A DNA stretch of 64,000 nt from JAPUME01 sp027294185 (GTDB taxonomy: Bacteria > Acidobacteriota > Terriglobia > UBA7540 > JAPUME01). The notes below the pieces were generated by a model. That model did not search any database, was not told where the DNA came from, and worked only from the letters and a program-made list of their open reading frames with translations. How positions within the stretch are numbered: position 1 is the stretch's first letter; each line of letters opens with the position of its first letter. Positions 41,334 to 49,899 of the stretch are shown here, in pieces. The stretch lies in contig CAUVWZ020000002.1 of the NCBI GenBank assembly GCA_963555835.3, positions 2,418,001 through 2,482,000 of the forward strand, read 5' to 3'. The position numbers and the translations under genes are program-made.

Positions 41334-42584
41334 TTATACAGGCTGATTTCGCACGGCATCCCACCTGACTTTTCTTCCCTCGAGATAGGACATATTCGCC
41401 AAGTGCGGTCCCCGGACCGCCTCGTGGCCGATCGTGACCGGCGCGTTCGGTTCCTTGCGGCTGCGCATGCAATCGACGAAGTTCCGCATGTGGGGGAAGG
41501 TCCCGTCCTGGATCGACTTCATCTGAATCACTGGCCTTCGGTTGGCTGCCATGACCTCGTCCTGGTAGAGGGGGGAGGGGATGTCGCGGGTGCCCTCCTC
41601 ATAGACTGCCAACTGCGACCGGTTGATTTCGAGCGTCGCCAGGGTGCCGCGGAACGTGATCCGGTGACCCTCGTGCCGGGTGATGTAGGACTGCGAGTAG
41701 TTGACAGAAAAGCCCTCCGGGTATTCGAGCGCTGCGGTGACGGTTTCGGGCCACTCCCAGTGTTTGAGCTGGTAGTTGCCGCCGAGCGCCATGGCGGAAG
41801 CCGGTGTGGCGGCTCCCGTGTACCACTGCACCACGTCGATCAGGTGGGTCAGCAGGTCGGTGAGCCCGCCTCCGCCGGATGCCCGGAAGTGACGCCACTG
41901 GCGGAAACGAGCCACCTCGTAGTCGTGTTTCGGAGCTGACCCCATCCACCGATCCCAGTCGAGTCCCGGCGGTTTGGGCGCTTTAAGGTCCATTCGGCGC
42001 GTCCCCCTGTAGGCGTTCTGGTACCACCAGGTGTTGACCAACGCGATCTTGCCCAGGTGGCCCGACCCTACGATCTCGCGGCCGCGGATAAAGAGGTCCC
42101 AACTTCGCTGCTGCATTCCGATCTGAACGATGCGGTCCGAGGCTCCTACGGCCTCGATGATCTTCGGCCCTTCGTCGAGCTTATGGGTCATGGGCTTTTC
42201 GCAGTAGATGTCCTTCCCCGCGCCCACGCTGTCGATGATCATCGGCGCGTGCCAGTGGTCGGGCGTGCCGATGATGACGCCGTCGAGGTCTTTTGAATCG
42301 AGCAATCGCCGGTAGTCAGTGAACGTCTGTGGGGTACCGCCCGCCAGTTCCTGAGCTTTCTTGAGGTTCTCATCGTAGACATCGCAGAGGGCGGCCAGCT
42401 CGATGCCGGGGATGGCCTTCGTCGCCCGCATCAGCGCCCGTCCCCGCCCGCCTGGGCCGATGACGCCGAGCCGTATGCGGTCGTTCGCTCCCAGGACACG
42501 TGCCCAGGGCCGCGCCACCGCCATCCCGGCCCCGAGAGCTAAAGCGCCCCGGGTCGTCTTGGAGACAAATTCCCTTCGCGTCAA
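41334..42584 (-). CDS. Gfo/Idh/MocA-family oxidoreductase with Tat-like signal
   Basis: 416 residues, TTG start after GAGGAA. The N-terminus MTRREFVSKTTRGALALGAG is a twin-arginine export signal. The NAD(P) fold follows (IRLGVIGPGGRGRALMRATK), with the substrate-lysine motif CEKPMTHKLDEGPKIIEA near residue 130. Secreted Gfo/Idh/MocA proteins of this type occur in carbohydrate-degradation gene sets of Acidobacteriota and Planctomycetota, often with DUF1080 proteins. Substrate unknown. The adjacent aldo/keto reductase is on the same strand. Confidence 0.9.
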   Translation of the reverse strand: MTRREFVSKTTRGALALGAGMAVARPWARVLGANDRIRLGVIGPGGRGRALMRATKAIPGIELAALCDVYDENLKKAQELAGGTPQTFTDYRRLLDSKDLDGVIIGTPDHWHAPMIIDSVGAGKDIYCEKPMTHKLDEGPKIIEAVGASDRIVQIGMQQRSWDLFIRGREIVGSGHLGKIALVNTWWYQNAYRGTRRMDLKAPKPPGLDWDRWMGSAPKHDYEVARFRQWRHFRASGGGGLTDLLTHLIDVVQWYTGAATPASAMALGGNYQLKHWEWPETVTAALEYPEGFSVNYSQSYITRHEGHRITFRGTLATLEINRSQLAVYEEGTRDIPSPLYQDEVMAANRRPVIQMKSIQDGTFPHMRNFVDCMRSRKEPNAPVTIGHEAVRGPHLANMSYLEGRKVRWDAVRNQPV

Positions 42585-42723
42585 ATTCCTCTTGTTCGCA
42601 ATAGCCGCACCTCGTGTTCAGTAGTCATGTTCGTAGGGGTTGCTTCGGTGAAATGTTATGCCTCTCCGCTGCCGGATGCAATAAGGGTAAAGTCCGATTG
42701 CGCTGTCTCCCGCCGCGGTGGGC

Positions 42724-43653
42724 TCAATTGTTCTCCTCCCGTCCGCTGGGCCAGGAGGCGCCCCGAACCGGTTCAAGAATGGCCTGCACCTCGCGCAGCA
42801 AATCCGGGTCGATGGGGGCGTCGAGCGTGGCCAGGTTTTTTTCAAGCTGTTCGCGGCTTTCGATGCCGGAAAGCGTCGAAGCGACCATGTCGTTCGACAT
42901 GGCGAATTGCATGCCGATAAAGCTCAACTCGGTCCCGCGGCTGCGGCAAAGGTCCGCCGCCCGCCTGGCGGCGTCTTTCAATTCCTGCGGGGCGGGGTGC
43001 CAGTCGGCAGGAGGGTAATTGGTGAGCAGCCCCAGCGCCAATGGCGAGGCATTGATCAGCCCCAGCCCCTTGGACTTAACTTCAGGCCCGAGCTTATCCA
43101 CTAGTGCCGTGTTATAAAGGCAGTAATGGCAATAGCTTAGAACGAAATCCACCTCCACTTTGCCGAGCAGTTCCATGAGCGCCCCGAGTGGATATCCCGA
43201 AAAGCCGATGAAGCGGCACTTACCCTGCTCTTTCAGCTTTTGCATGGCGGGGATGGTTTCTTCGGCCACCTGGCGCAGGTCGCCGAATTCCACGTCATGG
43301 GCAATGAGCAGGTCGACGTATTCGGTCTTGAGAAGCCGTAGGCTCTCTTCGACGCTCGTGGGAACCCGGTCGGCGGAAAAATCGAACTCGTCCGAGCCGT
43401 AGCGCCCGAGCTTCGTGGAAAGTATGACTTTGTCGCGGTGTCCTTTGAGCGCCTCACCCAAAACGGTCTCCCCGCGCCTGATTCCGTAGAAGGGGGCGGT
43501 ATCGAAATAATTGATTCCGCGCTCGATGGCGGCCACGACGGCCCGCTTCCCCTCCTCCTCGTCGATTTTCCGGAAGACGCTCCCGAGCGTCGCCCCTCCG
43601 AAACCCATCACCGAAAGTTTCAAACCGGTCTTGCCCAGTTGTCGGTACTCCAC
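42724..43653 (-). CDS. Aldo/keto reductase
   Basis: 309 residues; GTG start (MEYRQLGKTGLKLSVMGFGG). (beta/alpha)8 NADPH-dependent oxidoreductase with the catalytic tetrad region GINYFDTAPFYGIRRGETVL (Asp and Tyr), KVILSTKLGRYG (Lys) and DLLIAHDVEF (His). The pattern resembles L-galactose or L-fucose dehydrogenase-like AKRs. Lies 139 bases upstream of the Gfo/Idh/MocA gene on the same strand, and divergent from the GH2 gene. Confidence 0.92.
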   Translation of the reverse strand: MEYRQLGKTGLKLSVMGFGGATLGSVFRKIDEEEGKRAVVAAIERGINYFDTAPFYGIRRGETVLGEALKGHRDKVILSTKLGRYGSDEFDFSADRVPTSVEESLRLLKTEYVDLLIAHDVEFGDLRQVAEETIPAMQKLKEQGKCRFIGFSGYPLGALMELLGKVEVDFVLSYCHYCLYNTALVDKLGPEVKSKGLGLINASPLALGLLTNYPPADWHPAPQELKDAARRAADLCRSRGTELSFIGMQFAMSNDMVASTLSGIESREQLEKNLATLDAPIDPDLLREVQAILEPVRGASWPSGREENN

Positions 43654-43842
43654 GATTCATCCCCGCTCGTTTTGATCTTTAATGGTTTAAGGTCGCATTC
43701 TATTCGGAATTTCTACGAGGCGCACGATGTTTTCTCCCTCCTCCCTCTTGCCACGAAGAAGGACTCTCGACTCCGAGGGAGGGTATCTGCTAGGCTTTCA
43801 AGTCATCCTTGAAATCCCCGCACTCAAGCCAGGAGGAGAACC

Positions 43843-45672
43843 ATGTGCAGGAAGAAACATTTAACTGTCGGTGCATTCTCTCTGTTGATGATTTCGCTGT
43901 TCGCGGTTGGTGCAGCGGCCCAAACGGCTGATCTTCCCCGGGCTGAGTATCCCCGTCCCCAATTCGAGCGCGCAGACTGGCTGAATCTGAACGGCGAGTG
44001 GGAGTTCGAGTGGGACGACGCCGATGCCGGCCTCCGCGAGGGCTGGTACCGGGGGGAGCGGCGGCTTGCGAAGCGAATCGTCGTGCCTTTTGCTTTTCAG
44101 AGCAAATTAAGCGGCATCGGAGAGACGGACTTTCACGATGTCATGTGGTACCGGCGCAGCTTTCGGGTGCCGAGTGGCTGGCGGGGGAAACGGGTTCTTC
44201 TCCATTTCGGCGCGGTGGACTACCGCGCGCAGGTTTGGGTCAACGGTGAGAAGGCCGGAGACCATGAGGGCGGACACGTTCCTTTCCGCTTTGAGATTAC
44301 CCATCTTCTCAAAGGCGGGAACAACATTCTGGTGGTGCGAGCCGCTGACCCCTCTACGGACCGCTTCATCCCGCGCGGCAAGCAGTACTGGAAGCCGAAA
44401 TCGGCCGGCATCTTCTACACCCGCACCAGCGGCATCTGGCAGACGGTGTGGCTCGAGCCCGTGGCCCGGAGCTTTATCCGTAGCGTGCGGATTACCCCTG
44501 AGTTCGACTCTCGCAGCGTCCATTTCCAATACCTTCTCGACGGGGGCGGGCCGGAACTTCAGGTTCGCGCCCGGGTGCTCTACGACGGGAAGCTTCAGGG
44601 GGAGCAGACCGTCCGCGTGGTGAGCGCCCGCCCTGAGGCGACGCTAAAGCTGCCCGAAGCGCATTCCTGGACGCCCGAGCGACCGAATCTCTACGACATC
44701 GTTTTTGAATTGACTGCGGGGAACGACACGCTCGACCGCGTGGAATCCTATTTCGGTTTGCGCAAGATAGCGGCGCGGATGGGGCGGGTCGAACTCAACA
44801 ATCGCCCCTACTTTCTGAAATTCGTTCTCGACCAGGGTTACTGGCCCGAAAGCTTGCTCACGCCGCCGAGCGATGAAGCGATTCGCTACGACATCAAGAT
44901 GACCAAAGCTTTCGGATTCAACGGCGTGCGCAAGCACCAGAAGGTGGAGGACCCGCGCTATCTCTACTGGGCCGACCGCATGGGCCTGCTGGTCTCAGAC
45001 GAGATGGCCAACGCCTATGAATTCTCTTCCGACTACCTGGAGAGATTCACACGGGAATGGATGGAGGTCATCCGGCGGGACTACAATCACCCCTCGGTCG
45101 TCATCTGGGCGCCGATCAACGAAAGCTGGGGGGTGCCGGCAACCGGTGACCCGCTCCAGCAGCAGCACCTCCGTTCGCTTTATGCCCTGACGCGCGCTTT
45201 TGACAACACACGCCTGGTGGTGGATAACGACGGCTGGGAACATACCGACTCGACCGACCTGTTTAACATTCACGACTACGCGCGGAACGGGGAAATCCTT
45301 CGCCGTCGCTATGCCGGCCTGGGGAAGCCGACCGCGGATTTTCCCTCCGCCCATCGCAGGGCGCTGATTCCCGGCTACCGCTACGAGGGGCAACCGATAA
45401 TCCTTTCCGAGTATGGTGGCATCGGCTACGTCCTTCCCGACCGGAAAGCCGCCGCCGATGCCTGGGGATATTCCGGCCTGGAGCCGTCGGTCGCCTCGGC
45501 GCTGGCGCGGTTGAAGAGTTTGAACGATGCCATCTTTTCCAATCCCGCTTTTGCCGGTTTCTGCTATACGCAGATTACCGACGTGGAACAGGAAGTGAAC
45601 GGCTTGATGACCTATGACCGCAAGCCGAAATTCGACCCCGAGCAGGTAAAGAAGATCAACACACAACCCTAG
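43843..45672 (+). CDS. Secreted glycoside hydrolase family 2 protein
   Basis: 609 residues; ATG 43843 after AGGAGGAG. Signal peptide cleaved near AAAQTAD. Sugar-binding domain (WLNLNGEWEFEWDDADAGLR, VMWYRRSFRVPSGWRGKRVL), immunoglobulin-like domain and TIM barrel. Acid/base Glu in SVVIWAPINESWGVP near residue 427 and nucleophile Glu in PIILSEYGGIGY near 521. GH2 includes beta-galactosidases, glucuronidases and mannosidases; specificity not determinable. The short C-terminus means no extra domains. Beside aldo/keto reductase and Gfo/Idh/MocA genes, it suggests a sugar-use cluster. Confidence 0.92.
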   Translation: MCRKKHLTVGAFSLLMISLFAVGAAAQTADLPRAEYPRPQFERADWLNLNGEWEFEWDDADAGLREGWYRGERRLAKRIVVPFAFQSKLSGIGETDFHDVMWYRRSFRVPSGWRGKRVLLHFGAVDYRAQVWVNGEKAGDHEGGHVPFRFEITHLLKGGNNILVVRAADPSTDRFIPRGKQYWKPKSAGIFYTRTSGIWQTVWLEPVARSFIRSVRITPEFDSRSVHFQYLLDGGGPELQVRARVLYDGKLQGEQTVRVVSARPEATLKLPEAHSWTPERPNLYDIVFELTAGNDTLDRVESYFGLRKIAARMGRVELNNRPYFLKFVLDQGYWPESLLTPPSDEAIRYDIKMTKAFGFNGVRKHQKVEDPRYLYWADRMGLLVSDEMANAYEFSSDYLERFTREWMEVIRRDYNHPSVVIWAPINESWGVPATGDPLQQQHLRSLYALTRAFDNTRLVVDNDGWEHTDSTDLFNIHDYARNGEILRRRYAGLGKPTADFPSAHRRALIPGYRYEGQPIILSEYGGIGYVLPDRKAAADAWGYSGLEPSVASALARLKSLNDAIFSNPAFAGFCYTQITDVEQEVNGLMTYDRKPKFDPEQVKKINTQP

Positions 45673-45841
45673 GAAGGCGTGAGGTTCATCGCTCCACCGG
45701 GACCCTTTGGGTCCTCTCTCGCGGAGGGGATTTCGCAGGACCGGACTTGTTCGGCGGGCTGAGTAACCTTAGAATGAAGTTTTGCGTATATTGCGTATAT
45801 AGGGTTAGACGAAACGGAAAGTGGAAAGCCCGAAAACATAA

Positions 45842-48196
45842 ATGCATTTATGCCTTAGAGTTATGAGTGGCGCCCGGGCCATGGGGGTGCTGTGGGTGTG
45901 CGTGTTGGGCCCCCCTCCCGCCCGGGCAGAATCCGGTCCGAACGGTCCACGCGCGGTATTGACCATTCCCCGCGTTGATGAAGCGCCGGTGCTCGAAGAT
46001 TACCTGAACATGAAGCCCAACGGCAGGGCCGAGGGCCGGATGGCCAAGGTCGAAGGTTTCATTCAGTATAGGCCGCGCGACGGCGAACCCGCGACCCAGC
46101 GCACGGAAGTCTACGTGGGATATGACGACAAGAACTTTTATGCGGTCTTCATCGCTTTCGACACGGAGCGTTCCAAAACTCGCGCGCGCTTGACACGCCG
46201 CGACGACGTGTTTCGAGACGATCGGGTGTCTCTCACTCTGGACACCTACCAGGACCGGCGGCGCGCTTATTCGTTCCTGTGTAACCCCCTCGGAGTTCAG
46301 TCAGACCTCCGGTATGCGGAGGGGGGAGGGGGGTCCCCTTTCAACCTCTCGTTCGATACGCTCTGGAAATCCCAGGGACAACTGACCCCGGAAGGGTATG
46401 TGGTTTGGATGGCGATTCCCTTCAAGAGCCTCCGTTTCTCGGCAGCCCCCAAACAGACTTGGGGGATTTATTTCAATCGCTCGATCCCGCGTGTGGATGA
46501 ATCCGCCTATTGGCCTCGGATCTCAAGCCGCATCTCGGGCCGCGTCAATCAGGCGGCCACCCTGGTGGGCCTGGAAAACATCTCCCCCGGTCGAAACATG
46601 CAAGTGGTTCCCTTCGGCTTTTTTCGGTCTTTCCGCGCCCTGGATACGGTTGATCCCGACCTCCCTCAATTTCTCACGAAAAACGCGGACGTGGACGGGG
46701 GTGTGGACGCGAAGTTCGTAATCAAGGATAGCTTCGTCGTGGACGTGGCTATAAATCCCGACTTCAGCCAGGTGGAATCCGACGACCCGCAGGTGACCGC
46801 CAACCAGCGTTTCGAGGTGTTCTTTCCCGAAAGGCGTCCCTTCTTCCTGGAAAATGCCAGTTTCTTTCAGACGCCCATCAACTTATTCTTCACCCGCCGC
46901 ATCGCGGATCCGCAGTTTGGTGTCCGTCTTACCGGCAAGTCGGGCCCCTATGCCATCGGCGCTCTGATGGCCGACGATCAGTCGCCGGGCCGGGAGGTTC
47001 CCTTTGGAGACCCGATTTATGGAAGGCGGGCGAAGTTCGGTGTTCTCCGTATCAATCGCGACATCTCCCGAGAGTCCACCATAGGTATGATTTATACGGA
47101 CCGTGAGTTTTTGGGGAGTTACAATCGCGTGGCGGGGGTGGACGCCCGCATTAAGCTGAACCCGAACTGGGTCGTCTCGATGCAGGCGGTCACAGCCTCA
47201 ACCCAATTTCTCGACGGGACCCACACCGGCGGACCCGCCTATGACGTGGAAGTCGAGCAGGAAGGCCGGAAAATGCGCACCCGCTTCGCGTTCAACGACC
47301 GAAGTCCGGGCTTCGATACCCTGACCGGGTTTCTGCCGGGCGCAAGCAGAAGGTCTTTCCGGGGACGCCGCCGGAGTCCGCAAGTGCGACTGCGGCCCGA
47401 CATCCGCAACTTCCGACACTCCACACGCTACCGCTTCCGCCCGGAAGGGAAATTTCTAATCTCCTGGGGGCCTTCCTATTCCATCAATCCCTCCTGGGAC
47501 CATCAGGGCACCCGGCTCGATTTCCTCTACGGCGGCAGTATGAATTGGGAGTTCGTCGGCCGGACCCTGTTGGGATTGTTTTACGATGGCTCCCGGGAGC
47601 GTCTGCGACCGGTGGACTTCGACGAGTTGACCGTCAACCGGGACTATGCCGGGAGCCGCAAGGGGATCTTCTTCAGCTCGAGCTACCTCCCACAGCTCAC
47701 CCTGCGCGGGGAATTTTCTATCGGCACCCGCATCAATTTTGTTCCCCCCGAAGGAGTACCCCCAACGCTCGCGAACGTCACCAGCTCCAATCTTGGAGTG
47801 ACCCTGAAGCCGTTGACGCCTCTTACCATTGAGAATACCTATATCCTGGAACGGCTCACCGACCGCGAAACCTTCGGCAAGAGCAGCGTCTTCAACAATC
47901 ACATCATGCGCTCCAGGTGGAACTGGCAGTTCAATCGCGAGTTCTCGCTGCGCGCCATTCTCCAGTACAATACCGTGCTGGCCAACTCGTTCGTTACGGA
48001 TCTGGATACGAAAAAAAACTTCAACGCCGATTTCCTGCTGACCTACCAGCTGAATCCCTGGACGGCGCTTTTCGTCGGCTATAACGGAAACGTGCAGAAT
48101 ATCGACCTGCTCGACGCTGAAGTCGTGCGGACGAACCGATTTCGGCACGACGCCAGGCAGTTCTTCGTCAAATTTTCCTATTACCTCCCCTTCTAG
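45842..48196 (+). CDS. DUF5916 outer-membrane protein with CBM9-like domain (first copy)
   Basis: 784 residues (start 45842, or ATG 45863 which gives a cleaner signal peptide ending PPARAES). The N-terminal CBM9-like sandwich contains TEVYVGYDDKNFYAVFIAFD, VFRDDRVSLTLDTYQDRRRA and WKSQGQLTPEGYVVWMAIPF. The DUF5916 barrel follows, with VVDVAINPDFSQVESDDPQV, RFEVFFPERRPFFLENASFF and a final strand ending FSYYLPF (terminal Phe). Function of the family is unknown; an envelope role is expected. A second copy lies at 49900. Confidence 0.9.
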   Translation: MHLCLRVMSGARAMGVLWVCVLGPPPARAESGPNGPRAVLTIPRVDEAPVLEDYLNMKPNGRAEGRMAKVEGFIQYRPRDGEPATQRTEVYVGYDDKNFYAVFIAFDTERSKTRARLTRRDDVFRDDRVSLTLDTYQDRRRAYSFLCNPLGVQSDLRYAEGGGGSPFNLSFDTLWKSQGQLTPEGYVVWMAIPFKSLRFSAAPKQTWGIYFNRSIPRVDESAYWPRISSRISGRVNQAATLVGLENISPGRNMQVVPFGFFRSFRALDTVDPDLPQFLTKNADVDGGVDAKFVIKDSFVVDVAINPDFSQVESDDPQVTANQRFEVFFPERRPFFLENASFFQTPINLFFTRRIADPQFGVRLTGKSGPYAIGALMADDQSPGREVPFGDPIYGRRAKFGVLRINRDISRESTIGMIYTDREFLGSYNRVAGVDARIKLNPNWVVSMQAVTASTQFLDGTHTGGPAYDVEVEQEGRKMRTRFAFNDRSPGFDTLTGFLPGASRRSFRGRRRSPQVRLRPDIRNFRHSTRYRFRPEGKFLISWGPSYSINPSWDHQGTRLDFLYGGSMNWEFVGRTLLGLFYDGSRERLRPVDFDELTVNRDYAGSRKGIFFSSSYLPQLTLRGEFSIGTRINFVPPEGVPPTLANVTSSNLGVTLKPLTPLTIENTYILERLTDRETFGKSSVFNNHIMRSRWNWQFNREFSLRAILQYNTVLANSFVTDLDTKKNFNADFLLTYQLNPWTALFVGYNGNVQNIDLLDAEVVRTNRFRHDARQFFVKFSYYLPF

Positions 48197-48486
48197 TGTC
48201 GGGTTAACAAAGAAAGTGACAAGGTTGGCGCGTGGCGTCATTCTGAGCCCGCCGCGGCGGGCGAAGAATCCCGCCCTTCAAGGCCGAATGTCGAAACGAG
48301 ATGCTTCGCTCCGCTCAGCATGACATGCTCCCGGAGGCCCTGTGTCACCTATTTGGGTTACACAACACTAGTGTCCACACGCGACTTTCCGAGGCCCTCC
48401 GCCCTTCGCAGATTCTTGTGTGTCCTGGCGGGGGTTTCGGTTAGGCTGGGGGTTAAATTGGAAGCGAGTAGAGGACCCATTTAGAG
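48197..48486. other. Intergenic region carrying a palindromic repeat
   Basis: About 290 bases without a gene; mostly occupied by the repeat at 48237-48324. Confidence 0.6.
48237..48324. repeat. 88-bp interspersed palindromic repeat (TCATTCTGAGC type)
   Basis: Ends GTCATTCTGAGC and GCTCAGCATGAC are near inverted repeats; inside lie GAAGAATC and GATGCTTC, and a perfect 16-bp palindrome at 48247-48262. From memory, repeats with these ends are dispersed in intergenic regions of many environmental genomes, including Acidobacteriota. Confidence 0.65.
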
Positions 48487-49881
48487 ATGCTTCTCCTAGT
48501 TTTCGTGGGCGTGGCCTTATGGATGGCCCAAAGCGCGGCTCCCGCACCGGGTGAGGTAGGCCCGGAGGGGTGGCGTTTGCTCGCGATTTTTGCCGCCACA
48601 ATTGTGGGGCTGATGCTATACCCGCGCTCGGGGGGCGGGGTGGTGCTCTTGGCGATTGCAGCCACGGTCGTCACCGGGGTGATGCCCATTACGGAGGCGC
48701 TGGCGGGATACTCAAACAAGGCCGTGTGGCTGGTGCTGGCCGCTTTCATCATCTCGCGGGCGCTGATCAAAACGGGCCTCGCCCGCCGCATTGCTCTGCT
48801 CTTTATCCGAAGATTCGGCGGAACCTCGCTCGGGCTGGGCTATTCGCTGATCGCTACCGACGTGGTGCTGGCCTCGATCATTCCCTCCAATGCCGCCCGT
48901 TGCGGCGGAGTGATTCTTCCCATCACACGCAGCCTGGCGGAGATTTACAAGTCCCGCCCCGGAGCGACGGCGACGCTGCTCGGCAGTTTTCTGATGAGCG
49001 CGATTTATCAGGGGGACGTGATCGCTTCGACCATGTTTCTCACCGGACAGGCCAGTAATCCGGCGGCTGCGAAATTTGCCCAGGACATCGCCGGGATCAC
49101 CATGAGCTGGGGGAAGTGGCTGCTTGTAGCCTCGGTTCCGGCTGCGATTTCATTGACGCTGATTCCGCTCCTGCTCTACCGGCTGAACCGGCCCTCGATT
49201 ACGCATACCCCTGCCGCCACCGAGTTTGCCCGTAAAGAACTGGAAGCCATGGGGCCGCTCAGCGGGCAGGAAAAGCTGATGCTGGGATTGTTTGTCTCCG
49301 TTTGCGGCCTTTGGGCTACGTCGAGCTACCACGGGCTGGACACGACGACGGTGGCGCTGCTCGGTGTGTGTGGGTTGCTGGTGACCCGGGTGTTGACCTG
49401 GGAGGATGCCATCAGCGAAAGGCGCGCCTGGGATGTCTTTATCTGGTATGGAGGCGTGGTCCGGATGGGAGAGGCGCTGGGCGAAAAGGGTTTGACCGGC
49501 AAGTTTGCAGATCACATCGGTGAGCTGCTTCCCGGCTGGGGTTGGATGGCGGTCCTGGTCACGGTAGTGCTGATCTACTATTTCAGCCACTACGGATTTG
49601 CCAGTATTACGGCCCACATGGTGGCCATGTATCCGGTGTTTCTGGCCCTGCTGATTGCCTCGGGTGTGCCGCCCATGCTCGGAGCCTTTGCCCTGGTTTA
49701 CTTTGCCAATCTCGACGCCGGTCTGACCCACTACGGAACTACTCCGGCACCGATGATTTTCGGGGTCGGCTATCTGTCGCACACGACGTGGTGGAAACTG
49801 GGTTTCCTTTGCGGGCTTGCCAACATCGTGATCTGGCTCGGGGCAGGTTTAGCGTGGTGGAAGCTGCTGGGTCTGTGGTAA
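48487..49881 (+). CDS. DASS/SLC13-family anion transporter
   Basis: 464 residues with about 11-12 membrane segments. Divalent anion:Na+ symporter family (citrate, succinate, sulfate). Signature-like elements are VIIPSNAARCGGVILPITRS near residue 137 (SNT-like clamshell hairpin: IIPSNAAR), GSFLMSAIYQGDVIASTMFL near 178 and the C-terminal YYFSHYGFASITAHMVAMYP near 362. Substrate not predictable. It sits between two DUF5916 genes on the same strand. Confidence 0.9.
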   Translation: MLLLVFVGVALWMAQSAAPAPGEVGPEGWRLLAIFAATIVGLMLYPRSGGGVVLLAIAATVVTGVMPITEALAGYSNKAVWLVLAAFIISRALIKTGLARRIALLFIRRFGGTSLGLGYSLIATDVVLASIIPSNAARCGGVILPITRSLAEIYKSRPGATATLLGSFLMSAIYQGDVIASTMFLTGQASNPAAAKFAQDIAGITMSWGKWLLVASVPAAISLTLIPLLLYRLNRPSITHTPAATEFARKELEAMGPLSGQEKLMLGLFVSVCGLWATSSYHGLDTTTVALLGVCGLLVTRVLTWEDAISERRAWDVFIWYGGVVRMGEALGEKGLTGKFADHIGELLPGWGWMAVLVTVVLIYYFSHYGFASITAHMVAMYPVFLALLIASGVPPMLGAFALVYFANLDAGLTHYGTTPAPMIFGVGYLSHTTWWKLGFLCGLANIVIWLGAGLAWWKLLGLW

Positions 49882-49899
49882 AAGTATCAGTCTAACCCT

